Numbered from the stretch's first letter, positions 1 through 8,424 are shown. The stretch: DNA of 64,000 nt from Acidimicrobiaceae bacterium (GCA_027449885.1 DAIDKS010000032.1:1-64000); one strand, 5' to 3'. Numbers and translations are program-made. The notes: generated by a model not told the origin, from the sequence alone.

Positions 1-139
1 TTTGGGGCAGGTTGCTCACGTGATACTCACCCGTTCGCCACTAAATCTTTCGGAGCAAGCTCCTTGGATTCCGTTCGACTTGCATGTATTAAGCACGCCG
101 CCAGCGTTCATTCTGAGCCAGAATCAAACTCTCCATCAA
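1..139 (-). rRNA. rrs: 16S ribosomal RNA, 5' end (partial)
   Basis: The minus strand reads through the conserved start of bacterial 16S rRNA, including the AGAGTTTGAT primer site (123-132) and GAACGCTGGCGGCGTGC. By analogy with E. coli numbering the mature 5' end is near 139. The rest of the gene lies beyond the left edge. The string ACGTGAGCAACCTGCCCC fits Actinobacteria. One oddity is GTGAGTATCACG where most bacteria have GTGAGTAA, a single change at a highly conserved position. Confidence 0.95.
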
Positions 140-460
140 GACTTCTCGGGTTACCCCGACAAATCAGAGAGCCGAATGGTCTGCTCTAATCCCATTCGAC
201 TGCAACGTCCTCACGGGGTGAGGTGTCGTTGCATACTTCTTGTATCGAACGACGAGATCGGTTAGGCCCGACCGCATCGCCCGTACTGGCTTTTGGCTCT
301 CGTTCTTCCGTTTTCAAGGAGCGACATCACACACGACCGAAGTCGGAGGTGCGATACACCTGTTTCCGGCCGAAGCCGGCCTGCTCGGGTCACCCTGAGC
401 AGGGACTTTCACCCTAGCAGCACCACCTCGTCACGTGCAAGTCACGCTTCGAGCCGTTCT
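140..460 (-). promoter_or_regulatory. 16S rRNA leader region with tandem hairpins, no gene
   Basis: This stretch between the 16S gene and its promoter has no credible coding sequence. It holds two inverted repeats close to the 16S 5' end: CGAATGG/CCATTCG (173-179 with 192-198) and TGCAACG/CGTTGCA (201-233) with inner arms CCTCAC/GTGAGG. Such stems are usual RNase III processing or leader structures in rrn operons. That role is inferred from position. Confidence 0.6.
311..322 (-). promoter_or_regulatory. BoxA-like rRNA antitermination element
   Basis: The minus strand reads GCTCCTTGAAAA, close to the boxA consensus TGCTCTTTGAAAA that binds NusB/S10 in rrn leaders. It lies about 180 nt upstream of the mature 16S end and downstream of the proposed promoter, as expected. 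A nusB gene is present in this window at 43823. Confidence 0.55.
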
Positions 461-474
461 GCGGCGGGAAGAAC

Positions 475-506
475 ACTATAGCACCACCCGCGAGGGTGAG
501 TGTCAC
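475..506 (-). promoter_or_regulatory. Candidate rRNA operon promoter
   Basis: The minus strand has a TATAGT -10 hexamer (475-480). An upstream TGACAC (500-505) is the best -35 candidate, but the spacer would be 19 nt, longer than ideal. It starts only about 10 nt beyond the ybaK stop codon, and no terminator is visible between, so arginine-operon transcripts may read into the rRNA operon. Confidence 0.45.
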
Positions 507-513
507 TCGTGGA

Positions 514-1017
514 TCACTTCTCGTCCGTCGCGACGACGGAGAGTACGTGGGCACCCGTCACACGCACCAGTTCGTCGAAGGTCGTGGCGAACACGTAGTG
601 CGGATGGCCCCCGGCGGCCCACACAACGGGCCATCGCTCGAGCGCCACGTCGATGTAGGTCCGTACCGGACGAGGATGTCCCAATGGGGCGACGCCCCCG
701 ATGGGTTGGCCCGTCGCGTCACGTACGAACGTCGCGGTCGCCCGTTGCAGAGACTGTGCTCCGATCATCCGCGCCACGTGATCCGTGTCGACGCGGTGCG
801 CACCCGACGTGAGGATCAGGACGGGCTCCCCGTCCGCGTCAAAGACGAGCGAGTTGGCGATCTGCCCCACCTCGACGTCGAGCTGGGCGGCCGCCGCCGC
901 GGCCGTAGGAGACGGCTCGCCCGTCGCAACGATCTCCGCGGCGCTACCCGCCGCGCGTAGGGCGTCTCGCACGCGCACGCCGTTCGGATGAAGCGGATTG
1001 GGGTGCCCGACGTTCAC
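514..1017 (-). CDS. YbaK/EbsC-type aminoacyl-tRNA deacylase
   Basis: The 167-residue protein matches the YbaK/EbsC fold of trans-editing deacylases, which hydrolyse mischarged tRNA such as Cys-tRNA(Pro) in the cytoplasm. Supporting motifs are VGQIANSLVF, LTSGAHRVD and the glycine-rich TGQPIGGVAPLGHP near residue 105, all typical of the family. The position used by a conserved Lys in E. coli YbaK appears to be Asn here, so exact substrate is uncertain. It is the last gene of the arginine operon: its GTG start overlaps the argH stop in GTGA, so it is probably translationally coupled. The family assignment is firm, the substrate is not. Confidence 0.85.
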   Translation of the reverse strand: MNVGHPNPLHPNGVRVRDALRAAGSAAEIVATGEPSPTAAAAAAQLDVEVGQIANSLVFDADGEPVLILTSGAHRVDTDHVARMIGAQSLQRATATFVRDATGQPIGGVAPLGHPRPVRTYIDVALERWPVVWAAGGHPHYVFATTFDELVRVTGAHVLSVVATDEK

Positions 1018-2399
1018 GCCTCACCCGCCGTGAGCCGCGCCCGGAGTTCCGCCACGCGGCTCGACCAGGCGGCACCCTGAGCCGGTTGCGCCAGTGGGCC
1101 ACTCGCGCCCGGCGATCGGCGACGTTCCAGGGCGCTGCCGTCGCGCACGACCTCGGCCGCGTCGGCGAGCTCCGCGCGCCCACTCAGCACCTCGAGGAAC
1201 GGACGGCCTGAGCGCATCGACTCGCCCACGGCCTCCCCCACCAGCTCGTGCGCCCGGCGGAACGGGACCCCGCGACGCACCAGCTCTTCGGCCACATCGA
1301 TCGCCGCGAGGGAGGCATCGTCGGCCGCCTCGCGGGCCACATCGACACGAAACTCGAGCGACCGGTAGGCCCCGCGTAGGGCGTCGAGCACGGTCATCGC
1401 CTGCTCGACCGAGTCGAAGAGGGGCTCCTTGTCCTCCTGGAGGTCGCGGTTGTACGTGAGGGGCAGGCCCTTCAGCACCACGAGCAAGGTGGTCAGGTTG
1501 CCGATGAATCGACCCGCCTTGCCGCGCGCCAGCTCGGCCACGTCGCTGTTCTTCTTCTGGGGCAGCATCGACGACCCCGTGGTGTAGGCATCGCCGAGGG
1601 CCGCGAAGCCGAACTCGGCGGTCGTCCAGAGGACGAGCTCCTCACCCATGCGCGACAGATGGGTGCCGAGGAGGGCGATGTCGAAGAGCGTCTCCGCGAT
1701 GAAGTCTCGGTCGCTCACCGCATCCATGGAGTTCTCGAAGGGGCGTGCGAATCCCAGCTCTCTCGCGGTGAACGCGGGGTCGAGCGGCAGCGAGCTCCCG
1801 GCGATGGCCCCGGCGCCGAGGGGCGACACGGACGCCCGTTCGCGCGTCGCGATGAGGCGATCGACGTCACGCGCCAACGACCACGCGTGGGCTCCGAGGT
1901 GATGCGCGAGTAGGACCGGCTGGGCTCTCTGAAAATGCGTGTAGCCCGGCAGGTAGGCCCCGGGGAAACGCTCCGCGGTCGCCACGAGGGTGGTCGCCAG
2001 ATCGAGCGTGCGGCTCGCGAGATCCGTGAGGGCGTCCCGCGTGAAGAGCCGCACCGTCGTGGCCACCTGGTCGTTGCGACTACGACCGGTGTGCAGCTTC
2101 GCTCCGACGGCGCCCGCGATCTCGGTGACCCGTCGCTCGATCGCCATGTGCACGTCCTCGTCGGTGGGCTGACGCGTGAAGAGGCCCCGATCGAACTCCT
2201 CCTCGACCTGATCGAGGGCGAGGAGGATCTGCTCCCCCTCGTCGTCGTCGAGGAGTCCCGCCGCCACCAGTCCGCGCACGTGAGCGCGGGAGCCCGTGAT
2301 GTCGTAGCGGTACAGCAGGTGGTCGAACGAGTAGCTCTCCGAGAGCCGCCACAGCGACTCCGACATGGACTCGCTGAAGCGACCGTGCCAGAGTGTCAC
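1014..2399 (-). CDS. argH: Argininosuccinate lyase
   Basis: ArgH cleaves argininosuccinate to arginine and fumarate, the last step of arginine synthesis, as a cytoplasmic homotetramer. The 461-residue length is normal. The fumarase/aspartase-superfamily signature is seen as GSSMLPQKKNSD near residue 275, the N-terminus (LWHGRFSESMSESLWRLSES) is typical, and the region around HTGRSRNDQ near residue 105 carries active-site residues. The GTG start overlaps the argG stop by 4 nt. The C-terminal 40 residues are Ala/Arg-rich, as often in high-GC homologues. Confidence 0.97.
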   Translation of the reverse strand: MTLWHGRFSESMSESLWRLSESYSFDHLLYRYDITGSRAHVRGLVAAGLLDDDEGEQILLALDQVEEEFDRGLFTRQPTDEDVHMAIERRVTEIAGAVGAKLHTGRSRNDQVATTVRLFTRDALTDLASRTLDLATTLVATAERFPGAYLPGYTHFQRAQPVLLAHHLGAHAWSLARDVDRLIATRERASVSPLGAGAIAGSSLPLDPAFTARELGFARPFENSMDAVSDRDFIAETLFDIALLGTHLSRMGEELVLWTTAEFGFAALGDAYTTGSSMLPQKKNSDVAELARGKAGRFIGNLTTLLVVLKGLPLTYNRDLQEDKEPLFDSVEQAMTVLDALRGAYRSLEFRVDVAREAADDASLAAIDVAEELVRRGVPFRRAHELVGEAVGESMRSGRPFLEVLSGRAELADAAEVVRDGSALERRRSPGASGPLAQPAQGAAWSSRVAELRARLTAGEA

Positions 2400-3616
2400 G
2401 ACCCCGGCTGGGCGTGCCGCGCCCCCTGGCGCGCCGCCCAGGTTCGAACTCCGAGCCCGTAGATCCTGACGTATCCCTCCGAATCGGCGTGACGGAACGT
2501 GTCGGCCGCGTCGTAGGTGGCGAGACCGTGGTCGTAGAGGGCCACCGGACTGCGCCGACCCACCACTCGCATGAGGCCGGGAGGGTCGAAGCGCAGACGC
2601 ACGTCACCGGTGATGAAGCGCTGCGTCTCGGCGATGAAGGCGTCGAGGGCCTCCTTCAGTGGAGAGAACCACATGCCGTCGTAGACGAGCTCCGCCCACC
2701 TCCCCTCGAGCCGGGCCTTCTCGTGGTGGACGTCCCGCTCGAGGTTGAGGTCTTCGAGGTCCGCGTGGGCGGCGATCAGGGCGAGCGCGGCGGGAGCCTC
2801 GTAGACCTCCCGGCTCTTGATTCCCACGCGTCGGTTCTCGACCATGTCGATCCGCCCGAAACCCGTCGCCCCGGCCCGGTGGTTGAGGGTGCGGATCAGG
2901 TCGGCGAGGGACATCGACACGCCGTCGAGAGCGACCGGCAGTCCCTCGTGGAACGAGACCGTCACCTCGACCGGCTCGGTCGCGGTGACCCGTGTCAGCG
3001 TGTAGGGCTCCTCCGGGGGCGCCGCCCACGGGTCCTCGATGTCGCCACACTCGATCGCCCGGCCCCACAGGTTCTCGTCGATCGAGTAGATCTTCTCCTT
3101 CGACGCTCGAATCGGGATGTCCCACTTCTGCGCGTAGTCGACCGAGTCGGCCCGCGTCATTCCCCAGTTGCGGGCTGGCGCCAGGACCTCGAGATCGGGG
3201 GCGAGAGCGTGGGTTCCCACCTCGAAGCGAACTTGGTCGTTGCCCTTACCCGTGCATCCGTGAGCCACCGCGGTGGCTCCGAGCCGGCGCGCCTGATCGA
3301 CGAGGTGACGCACGATGACCGGACGGGAGAGGGCCGACACCAAGGGGTACTTCCCCTCGTAGCGGGCGTTCGCCGTGATCGCGCGGGCGCAAAACTGCTC
3401 GGCCATCTCGTCGCGCGCGTCCACGATGACGCACTCGCTGGCTCCCGCGGCGAGCGCGCGTCCCCGGATGGCGTCCAGGCTCTCCGAGCTGTCGGGATCC
3501 TGGCCGACGTCGACCAGCACGCAGGCGACCTCGACGCCCCACTCCTCCATCATCCAGCGAATCGCCACCGACGTGTCGAGTCCTCCGCTGTAGGCCAGCA
3601 CCACCCGTTGCGCCAT
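2396..3616 (-). CDS. argG: Argininosuccinate synthase
   Basis: ArgG joins citrulline and aspartate using ATP to form argininosuccinate. The N-terminal PP-loop AYSGGLDTS, the downstream GCTGKGNDQVRFE motif and the total length (about 406 residues) are diagnostic. The ORF track begins at a TTG at 3622, but that codon abuts the Shine-Dalgarno AGAAGGAG. The ATG at 3616 lies 6 nt after it and gives the normal N-terminus MAQRVVLAYSGG, so I use it. The gene is 15 nt downstream of argR and its stop overlaps the argH start. Confidence 0.97.
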   Translation of the reverse strand: MAQRVVLAYSGGLDTSVAIRWMMEEWGVEVACVLVDVGQDPDSSESLDAIRGRALAAGASECVIVDARDEMAEQFCARAITANARYEGKYPLVSALSRPVIVRHLVDQARRLGATAVAHGCTGKGNDQVRFEVGTHALAPDLEVLAPARNWGMTRADSVDYAQKWDIPIRASKEKIYSIDENLWGRAIECGDIEDPWAAPPEEPYTLTRVTATEPVEVTVSFHEGLPVALDGVSMSLADLIRTLNHRAGATGFGRIDMVENRRVGIKSREVYEAPAALALIAAHADLEDLNLERDVHHEKARLEGRWAELVYDGMWFSPLKEALDAFIAETQRFITGDVRLRFDPPGLMRVVGRRSPVALYDHGLATYDAADTFRHADSEGYVRIYGLGVRTWAARQGARHAQPGS

Positions 3617-3631
3617 CTCCAACTCCTTCTC

Positions 3632-4096
3632 TCAATCCAGTCCGGCCAGCGACCGGAACTCCTCGGCGAGTGGCTCGCCACCGTGTCCGTCGCGGGCGAT
3701 GACCAGTAGCGTGTCGTCACCCGCGACGCTACCTAGAACTCCCTCCAGGTTGCTCCGATCCAGGGCCGACGCCACCACGTGCGCACACCCGGGTGGGGTG
3801 CGCAGGACGACCAGGTTGCCCGAGCTCTCCACCGAGACGACCCATTCGCCCATCATGCGCCGCAGGTGCTCCCGTGGCGGGGAACTCACCTTGGGCGTCA
3901 TGGGCGTGACGATGCGCCGAGAGCCGTGTTCGTCGCGCACCTTGATGGCGCCGAGCTCGTGCAGGTCACGCGTCACGGTCGCCTGGGTCGCGCTGATGCC
4001 CTCCGCCTGGAGACGCGTCACGATCTGCGCTGCCGTCGAGATCACCTCTCGATCGATCAGCTCGCTGATGCGGTGCTGACGTTGCGTCTTGGTCAT
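3632..4096 (-). CDS. argR: Arginine repressor ArgR
   Basis: This 154-residue protein has the two-domain ArgR layout. An N-terminal winged helix contains SATQATVTRDLHELG (residues about 35-50, the recognition helix). The C-terminal arginine-binding/hexamerisation domain includes VAGDDTLLVIARD near residue 125. It senses arginine and represses the operon it sits in, so it is probably autoregulated through the argC promoter. Its ATG overlaps the argF stop (ATGA). Its position between argF and argG is the usual actinobacterial order. Confidence 0.95.
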   Translation of the reverse strand: MTKTQRQHRISELIDREVISTAAQIVTRLQAEGISATQATVTRDLHELGAIKVRDEHGSRRIVTPMTPKVSSPPREHLRRMMGEWVVSVESSGNLVVLRTPPGCAHVVASALDRSNLEGVLGSVAGDDTLLVIARDGHGGEPLAEEFRSLAGLD

Positions 4097-4995
4097 GCTG
4101 CCCCTCTCACCCAGGCCAGGGCGCCGCGCATCGCGCTACGCCGATGAGCGGCCTGCTCCCAGATCAACGACCGCGGGCCGTCGAGGACCGCGTCGACGAC
4201 CTCGTCACCACGATGCGCCGGAAGGCAGTGAAGGAAGACCGCCCCGGTCCCCGCCAGGTCGAGGAGATCGGGGGTCACGCGATACTGACGCAGGTCTCGG
4301 CGTCGCTGTTCGGCTTCGGCTTCGGCCCCCATGGAGACCCACGCGTCCGTGTACACGGCGTCCGCTCCGCGGACTCCGGCCCCCACGTCGTCCACCTCGA
4401 CCAAGCTCCCACTCGCCACGCGGCCCGGATCCTCGACCCGTCCCCGCGCTAGTCGGTAGCGCTCGGGGCTGGCAACCCGGACTCGAGCTCCGACGAGACG
4501 CAACGCGACGCAGAGCGAACGGGCGACGTTCGTCGCGTCGCCCACGTACGCGACCTCGAGCCCCCGGAGCCCCTCGACCGCCCCGCCACTGAAGTGATCG
4601 GCCAGCGTCAGCAGATCGGCGATCGCCTGCGTCGGGTGGGCCTCGTTGGAGAGGAGGTTGATCACGGACAGTCGGTCTCCCGTCGCCTCCCTCATCCGGG
4701 TCAGGACCCCGTGGTCGCGCACCCGCAACGCGGCGATGGGGAAGTACGCCGCGATCGTCCGGGCGACGTCCTCCGCGGACTCCCGCGAGTCGATCCCGAT
4801 CTCATCACCCGTGAAGAAGGTGGGGTGCCCCCCCAAGTCGGTGACGGCGACCGACGACGAGGCCCGGGTTCGCAGGCTCGGACGCTCGAAGACGAGGGCG
4901 ACGCCCTCGCCGGCGAGCGACACCCCATCCGCGTCGCGCGCGAGTCGACAGACCTCGAGTAGCCCCGTCCGGCCGATCTCCTCAATGGTCGTCAC
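4093..4995 (-). CDS. argF: Ornithine carbamoyltransferase
   Basis: ArgF makes citrulline from ornithine and carbamoyl phosphate. The carbamoyl-phosphate loop reads FERPSLRTR, a Leu variant of the usual STRTR. HPTQAIADLL and HCLPAHRG (the active-site Cys loop) are both present. The ORF track starts far upstream in a shadow of argB. The true start is the GTG at 4995, preceded by GTGAGGCG and giving a 300-residue protein, normal for the family. Carbamoyl phosphate would come from carA/carB in the pyrimidine operon of this window. Confidence 0.95.
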   Translation of the reverse strand: MTTIEEIGRTGLLEVCRLARDADGVSLAGEGVALVFERPSLRTRASSSVAVTDLGGHPTFFTGDEIGIDSRESAEDVARTIAAYFPIAALRVRDHGVLTRMREATGDRLSVINLLSNEAHPTQAIADLLTLADHFSGGAVEGLRGLEVAYVGDATNVARSLCVALRLVGARVRVASPERYRLARGRVEDPGRVASGSLVEVDDVGAGVRGADAVYTDAWVSMGAEAEAEQRRRDLRQYRVTPDLLDLAGTGAVFLHCLPAHRGDEVVDAVLDGPRSLIWEQAAHRRSAMRGALAWVRGAA

Positions 4996-5003
4996 GTGAC
5001 GCC

Positions 5004-5783
5004 TCACGCCACCACCTCCGTCACCGGCACCGTGCGGGCCACGACGCCGCTCAACGCGTAGCGGCGCGTCCCACTTGCGACGATCACGCGACGCGCACCC
5101 CCGGCGAGGGCGTCGAGCGCGGCCCGGGCCTTGGGCCGCATGCCGTCGCGCACTGCCCCGCTCTCGAGCATCGCCTCGAGCTCCGCCGCGCTCACTCGCT
5201 CGATGGCCGTCGACGGGTCGTCGGGATCCTGGCGGATCTGGTCCACGTCGCTCAGGAGGATCAGCTGGTCGGCTCCGAGAGCCGCCGCGAGGGCCCCGGC
5301 GACGGAGTCCGCGTTGCAGTTGACCAGTCCCCCGTCCGGGGCGAGTCCGATCGAGCTGACGACCGGTACGCGGTCGGCCGCCCACAGGTCCCGAATGAGG
5401 CCCGCGTCGATCTGCGGGACGAGCGCCACGCGGCCCAGCTCGCCTCCCGCCACGACCCCCCGCACGATCCCCCCATCGGGACCCGTGACGCCCACGGCGT
5501 CGAGACCCCGGTGCTGCAGCGCCGCGACGATGCCCACGTTCACCCACCCGAGGGCCATCGCCACCACGTCCATCGTCGGTGGATCGGTGACGCGAAGACC
5601 CTCGACGAATCGACTCTCGAGACCGAGTCGGTGGAGCAACCCCGCGATCTGAGGGCCCCCACCGTGGACGACCGCCACCGGTCCGTCGAGGTCGCCGAGG
5701 TCGCTCGCGAGATCGCTCAGCACGGGGGACCCCGGGCCCACGTCGTCGATCGCGTGACCGCCCAGCTTCACGACGAGGCTCAC
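5004..5783 (-). CDS. argB: Acetylglutamate kinase
   Basis: ArgB phosphorylates N-acetylglutamate in the second step of arginine synthesis. The amino-acid-kinase motifs are clear: VVKLGGHA at the N-terminus (phosphate binding), VVHGGGPQI near residue 40, and NCNADSVAGALA near residue 155. The start is set to the GTG at 5783, which overlaps the argC stop (GTGA) and begins just before the KLGG motif, giving 259 residues. The longer ORF-track start runs into argC sequence. The argF start lies 8 nt downstream. Confidence 0.95.
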   Translation of the reverse strand: MSLVVKLGGHAIDDVGPGSPVLSDLASDLGDLDGPVAVVHGGGPQIAGLLHRLGLESRFVEGLRVTDPPTMDVVAMALGWVNVGIVAALQHRGLDAVGVTGPDGGIVRGVVAGGELGRVALVPQIDAGLIRDLWAADRVPVVSSIGLAPDGGLVNCNADSVAGALAAALGADQLILLSDVDQIRQDPDDPSTAIERVSAAELEAMLESGAVRDGMRPKARAALDALAGGARRVIVASGTRRYALSGVVARTVPVTEVVA

Positions 5784-6793
5784 GGGGTCACCCCCGTGAG
5801 CGGCAGGCCGAGGGTCTCCCCCCACCCTTCCGCGACGTTCCACGCCTGGATCGCCTGTCCGGCCGCACCCTTCAGCAGGTTGTCGATGGAGCTCATGGCG
5901 AGGAGCCACCCCGTACGGGGGTCGACCCGAGCGCTCACGAAACAGAGATTGCTGCCGACCGGGTCCTTCATCGTCGGCGGTTCCTCGACCACGACGACGA
6001 ACGGCTCGTCCGCGTAGCGGTCGCGCAGGATGCCGAGCGCCACGTCCGTCGTCATCCCCTCGCGCGCTCGCGCGTAGGCGCTCACCAGCATTCCGCGACT
6101 CACGGGAACGAGGTGCGGGGTGAAGAGCAGCGACCCCCCGATCTCTTGCTCCATCTCCGGCGTGTGACGGTGCGTGATCAGCCCGTAGGTCTCCGCGTTC
6201 GCCGCGAGACGCGGGAAGTGCAGCCGATCGCTCGGCGATCGTCCGGCTCCGGAAGCCCCGCTCAGGGCGTTCACCACCATCCCGGCGCGCTCGACGGCCC
6301 CCGCGTCGAGGAAGGGGCCGAGCGCGAGCGACGTCGCCGTGGGGTAGCAGCCGGGCACCGCGACCAGGCGCGCCCCCGGCAACTCGTCGCGGTGGCGCTC
6401 GACCAGGCCGTAGACGGCAGACCCCAGGAGCTCGGGCCGCTCGTGGGGGTGTCCGTACCAGCGCTCGTAGGTGTCCGCGTCACGCAGACGGAAGTCGGCA
6501 CCGAGGTCCAGGACCCGCACGCCACGCTCGAGCAGCTCGGGGACGACGTGCTGGCTCTGCCCGTGAGGCAGCGCGACGAAGGCGACGTCGACGTCGGCCT
6601 CGAGGACCTCGGCGGTCGGCGCGAACGTCCGCTCCCCGACGAGGGCCGCCAGGGCCGGCACGTGGTCGCGGATGCGTCGCCCCGCCGTCGACGCCCCCGT
6701 CGCCACCACGACCTCGGCGTGCGGGTGGCCCAGAGCGAGGCGCAGGACCTCGCTTCCCGCGTACCCGCTGGCTCCGACGACGGCGATGCGCAT
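5780..6793 (-). CDS. argC: N-acetyl-gamma-glutamyl-phosphate reductase
   Basis: ArgC reduces N-acetylglutamyl phosphate with NADPH. The N-terminal nucleotide fold AVVGASGYAGSE and the catalytic Cys in VPGCYPTATSL (near residue 145) define it, and 337 residues is the usual length. I start at the ATG at 6793, which begins the Rossmann strand directly. The 12 extra residues of the ORF track include atypical sequence. This is the first gene of the operon, and a promoter with a possible ArgR site lies immediately upstream. Confidence 0.95.
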   Translation of the reverse strand: MRIAVVGASGYAGSEVLRLALGHPHAEVVVATGASTAGRRIRDHVPALAALVGERTFAPTAEVLEADVDVAFVALPHGQSQHVVPELLERGVRVLDLGADFRLRDADTYERWYGHPHERPELLGSAVYGLVERHRDELPGARLVAVPGCYPTATSLALGPFLDAGAVERAGMVVNALSGASGAGRSPSDRLHFPRLAANAETYGLITHRHTPEMEQEIGGSLLFTPHLVPVSRGMLVSAYARAREGMTTDVALGILRDRYADEPFVVVVEEPPTMKDPVGSNLCFVSARVDPRTGWLLAMSSIDNLLKGAAGQAIQAWNVAEGWGETLGLPLTGVTP

Positions 6794-6829
6794 GCGCCAT
6801 TTTATGCATAGTGGCTCACAAAATCGCAA
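6793..6829 (-). promoter_or_regulatory. argC promoter with candidate ARG box
   Basis: The minus strand has TAAAAT (6799-6804) ending 5 nt before the argC ATG, so transcription would begin at or beside the start codon. Overlapping it is TATGCATAAAATGGCGCATG, whose ATGCAT half resembles actinobacterial ARG-box half-sites. A repressor bound here would cover the -10 and start site. The assignment of ArgR to this site is inference. Confidence 0.45.
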
Positions 6830-6843
6830 GTAGGGGCGCCCGC

Positions 6844-6849
6844 TACGCT
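6844..6849 (+). promoter_or_regulatory. Leaderless-type -10 element (EamA gene)
   Basis: TACGCT is followed by exactly 6 nt (GGGGGG) and then the ATG at 6856, placing the expected transcription start on the start codon. Confidence 0.55.
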
Positions 6850-6855
6850 GGGGGG

Positions 6856-7758
6856 ATGTCGCGGCGTGGCTGGACCCTCTTCCTCGCGATGTCGATCATC
6901 TGGGGCATTCCCTACCTCCTGATCAGGATCGCCGTTCGCCAGATCGACCCGGGTGTCCTCGTCTTCGGACGCACCGCGCCGGCCGCGGCGCTTCTGCTGC
7001 CCCTCGCTCTCGCGCGCGGCTACTGGAACGACATTCGCCGCAACATCGGCTGGATCATCGTCTTCGCCGTCGTCGAGTTCGGCGTGCCGTGGTACCTGAT
7101 GTCCCAGAGCGAGCGACACATCACCAGCTCCCTGACCAGTCTGCTGATCGCCTCCGTCCCGCTCTTCAGCGTCGTGGTCCAGCGACTCCGCCGTTCCGGG
7201 GAGGTCGTGGGCGGTCGCCGGCTGATCGGTCTCGGTGTGGGGGCCCTCGGCGTCGCCCTGCTGGTCGGCGTCGCCATCGGTGGTGGGGCCCTCGCCTGGA
7301 TCGCCCTCATGCTGGCGGTGTGCGTCGGCTACACCCTCGGGCCGATCATCCTCGCGACCCGCCTCACTCACGTTCCGGGCGTCGCGGTCGTCGCGGCAGC
7401 CACCGGAACCATGGCCCTCGCCTGGGTCCCCTGGAGCGTCACCCACTGGCCCCGTCACGTGAGCAGTGAGACGTGGTCCTCCATGGCCGTCCTCTCCCTC
7501 GTCTGCACCGCGGGCGCCTTCCTCACCTTCTTCGCCCTGGTGAAGGAGGTCGGCTCGACCCGCTCGGTCGTCGTGACCTACGTCAACACGGCGATCGCGG
7601 TGGTGCTGGGCATCGCCTTCCTGCGCGAGCCCCTAACGGTGGGCATTCTCCTGGGATTCCCCCTCGTGCTCGCTGGCAGCGTCCTCGCGACGGGCGGATC
7701 CCGACCCCGCCTCGAGTTGGTACCAGCCAGCGACGCGAACCCCGTCGGCAGCGACTAG
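6856..7758 (+). CDS. EamA/DMT-family membrane transporter
   Basis: The 300-residue protein is hydrophobic throughout, with about ten membrane segments arranged as two EamA repeats. The first begins WTLFLAMSIIWGIPYLLIRIAV, the second WIALMLAVCVGYTLGPII, and the last helices include VLGIAFLREPLTVGILLG, a typical EamA C-terminal motif. Members export amino acids, metabolites or drugs; the substrate cannot be read from sequence. It is divergent from argC, so a role in amino-acid efflux is conceivable but unproven. The ATG at 6856 is chosen over the GTG at 6811 because a TACGCT element sits 6 nt upstream. Its 3' end overlaps the convergent thioesterase gene. Confidence 0.88.
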   Translation: MSRRGWTLFLAMSIIWGIPYLLIRIAVRQIDPGVLVFGRTAPAAALLLPLALARGYWNDIRRNIGWIIVFAVVEFGVPWYLMSQSERHITSSLTSLLIASVPLFSVVVQRLRRSGEVVGGRRLIGLGVGALGVALLVGVAIGGGALAWIALMLAVCVGYTLGPIILATRLTHVPGVAVVAAATGTMALAWVPWSVTHWPRHVSSETWSSMAVLSLVCTAGAFLTFFALVKEVGSTRSVVVTYVNTAIAVVLGIAFLREPLTVGILLGFPLVLAGSVLATGGSRPRLELVPASDANPVGSD

Positions 7759-8424
7759 CCACCATCGGTCAGCGCTGACCGCGAGCTCGAGATCGTCGCC
7801 CGCCTCGACGCTGCCGACGTAGGTGACCTGCGCGAACCGCAGGCTGCCCTCCACGACCTCCGACAGGGGCGACCACAACGCCGCGTTGTTGGCGTGGCCG
7901 ACGACGTCGAGGTCGCTGCGGCGGACCCGCCAGGGCGAGCGCACCGCGTCGGGATCGACCGGGTCGGTCGGGGCGCGCCCGCTCACCCGGCGGCGCGCGG
8001 ACGGACCGTAGGCGGCGAGGAAGTCCTGGCCGATGCGCACCGGCATGCCGGTGCGTCCGACGGGGACCCATAGGGCGACCGTCTCGATCACGGTGACGCC
8101 CCCGATCGCGAGATCGGTTCGACGTTCGGCCCACGCGGGTCCCGACCCCCCGCACCAGGTGGTCGCGGTCACGCGCTCACCGAGCTCGGGCCAGCGGCCC
8201 CGGACGGCGAGGCGCAGCGCCGTCCGTCGAACCAGCCACGTCTCCTCCGCGACCACGCCGGTCGCGGCCCAGTCGTCGGTCGCAACGTCCTGGAGGAGTC
8301 GCGCGACGGCGTCCGGCCTCATCCGCCCATCGGGCCCGGTGTCCGCGAGGCGCACGGGCCGAGTGAGATCGAACTGACGTGAGTCGTCCGACGGTGGGGC
8401 GACGAACTCGACGTCCACGCTCAC
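7633..8424 (-). CDS. Acyl-ACP thioesterase (FatA-like double hotdog)
   Basis: The 263-residue protein resembles the acyl-ACP thioesterase family, which releases fatty acids from acyl carrier protein. It has two hotdog-like halves: RPVRLADTGPDGRMRPDAVARLLQD at the N-terminus, and RRSDLDVVGHANNAALWSPL near residue 170, where the VGHxNNA stretch carries the expected catalytic-site residues. The GTG start overlaps the pheT stop. The last 40 residues (rich in S, E, H and R) are encoded antisense to the EamA gene over 126 bp, and look like read-through sequence rather than a domain. Confidence 0.8.
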   Translation of the reverse strand: MSVDVEFVAPPSDDSRQFDLTRPVRLADTGPDGRMRPDAVARLLQDVATDDWAATGVVAEETWLVRRTALRLAVRGRWPELGERVTATTWCGGSGPAWAERRTDLAIGGVTVIETVALWVPVGRTGMPVRIGQDFLAAYGPSARRRVSGRAPTDPVDPDAVRSPWRVRRSDLDVVGHANNAALWSPLSEVVEGSLRFAQVTYVGSVEAGDDLELAVSADRWWLVAADGVRVAGWYQLEAGSGSARREDAASEHEGESQENAHR

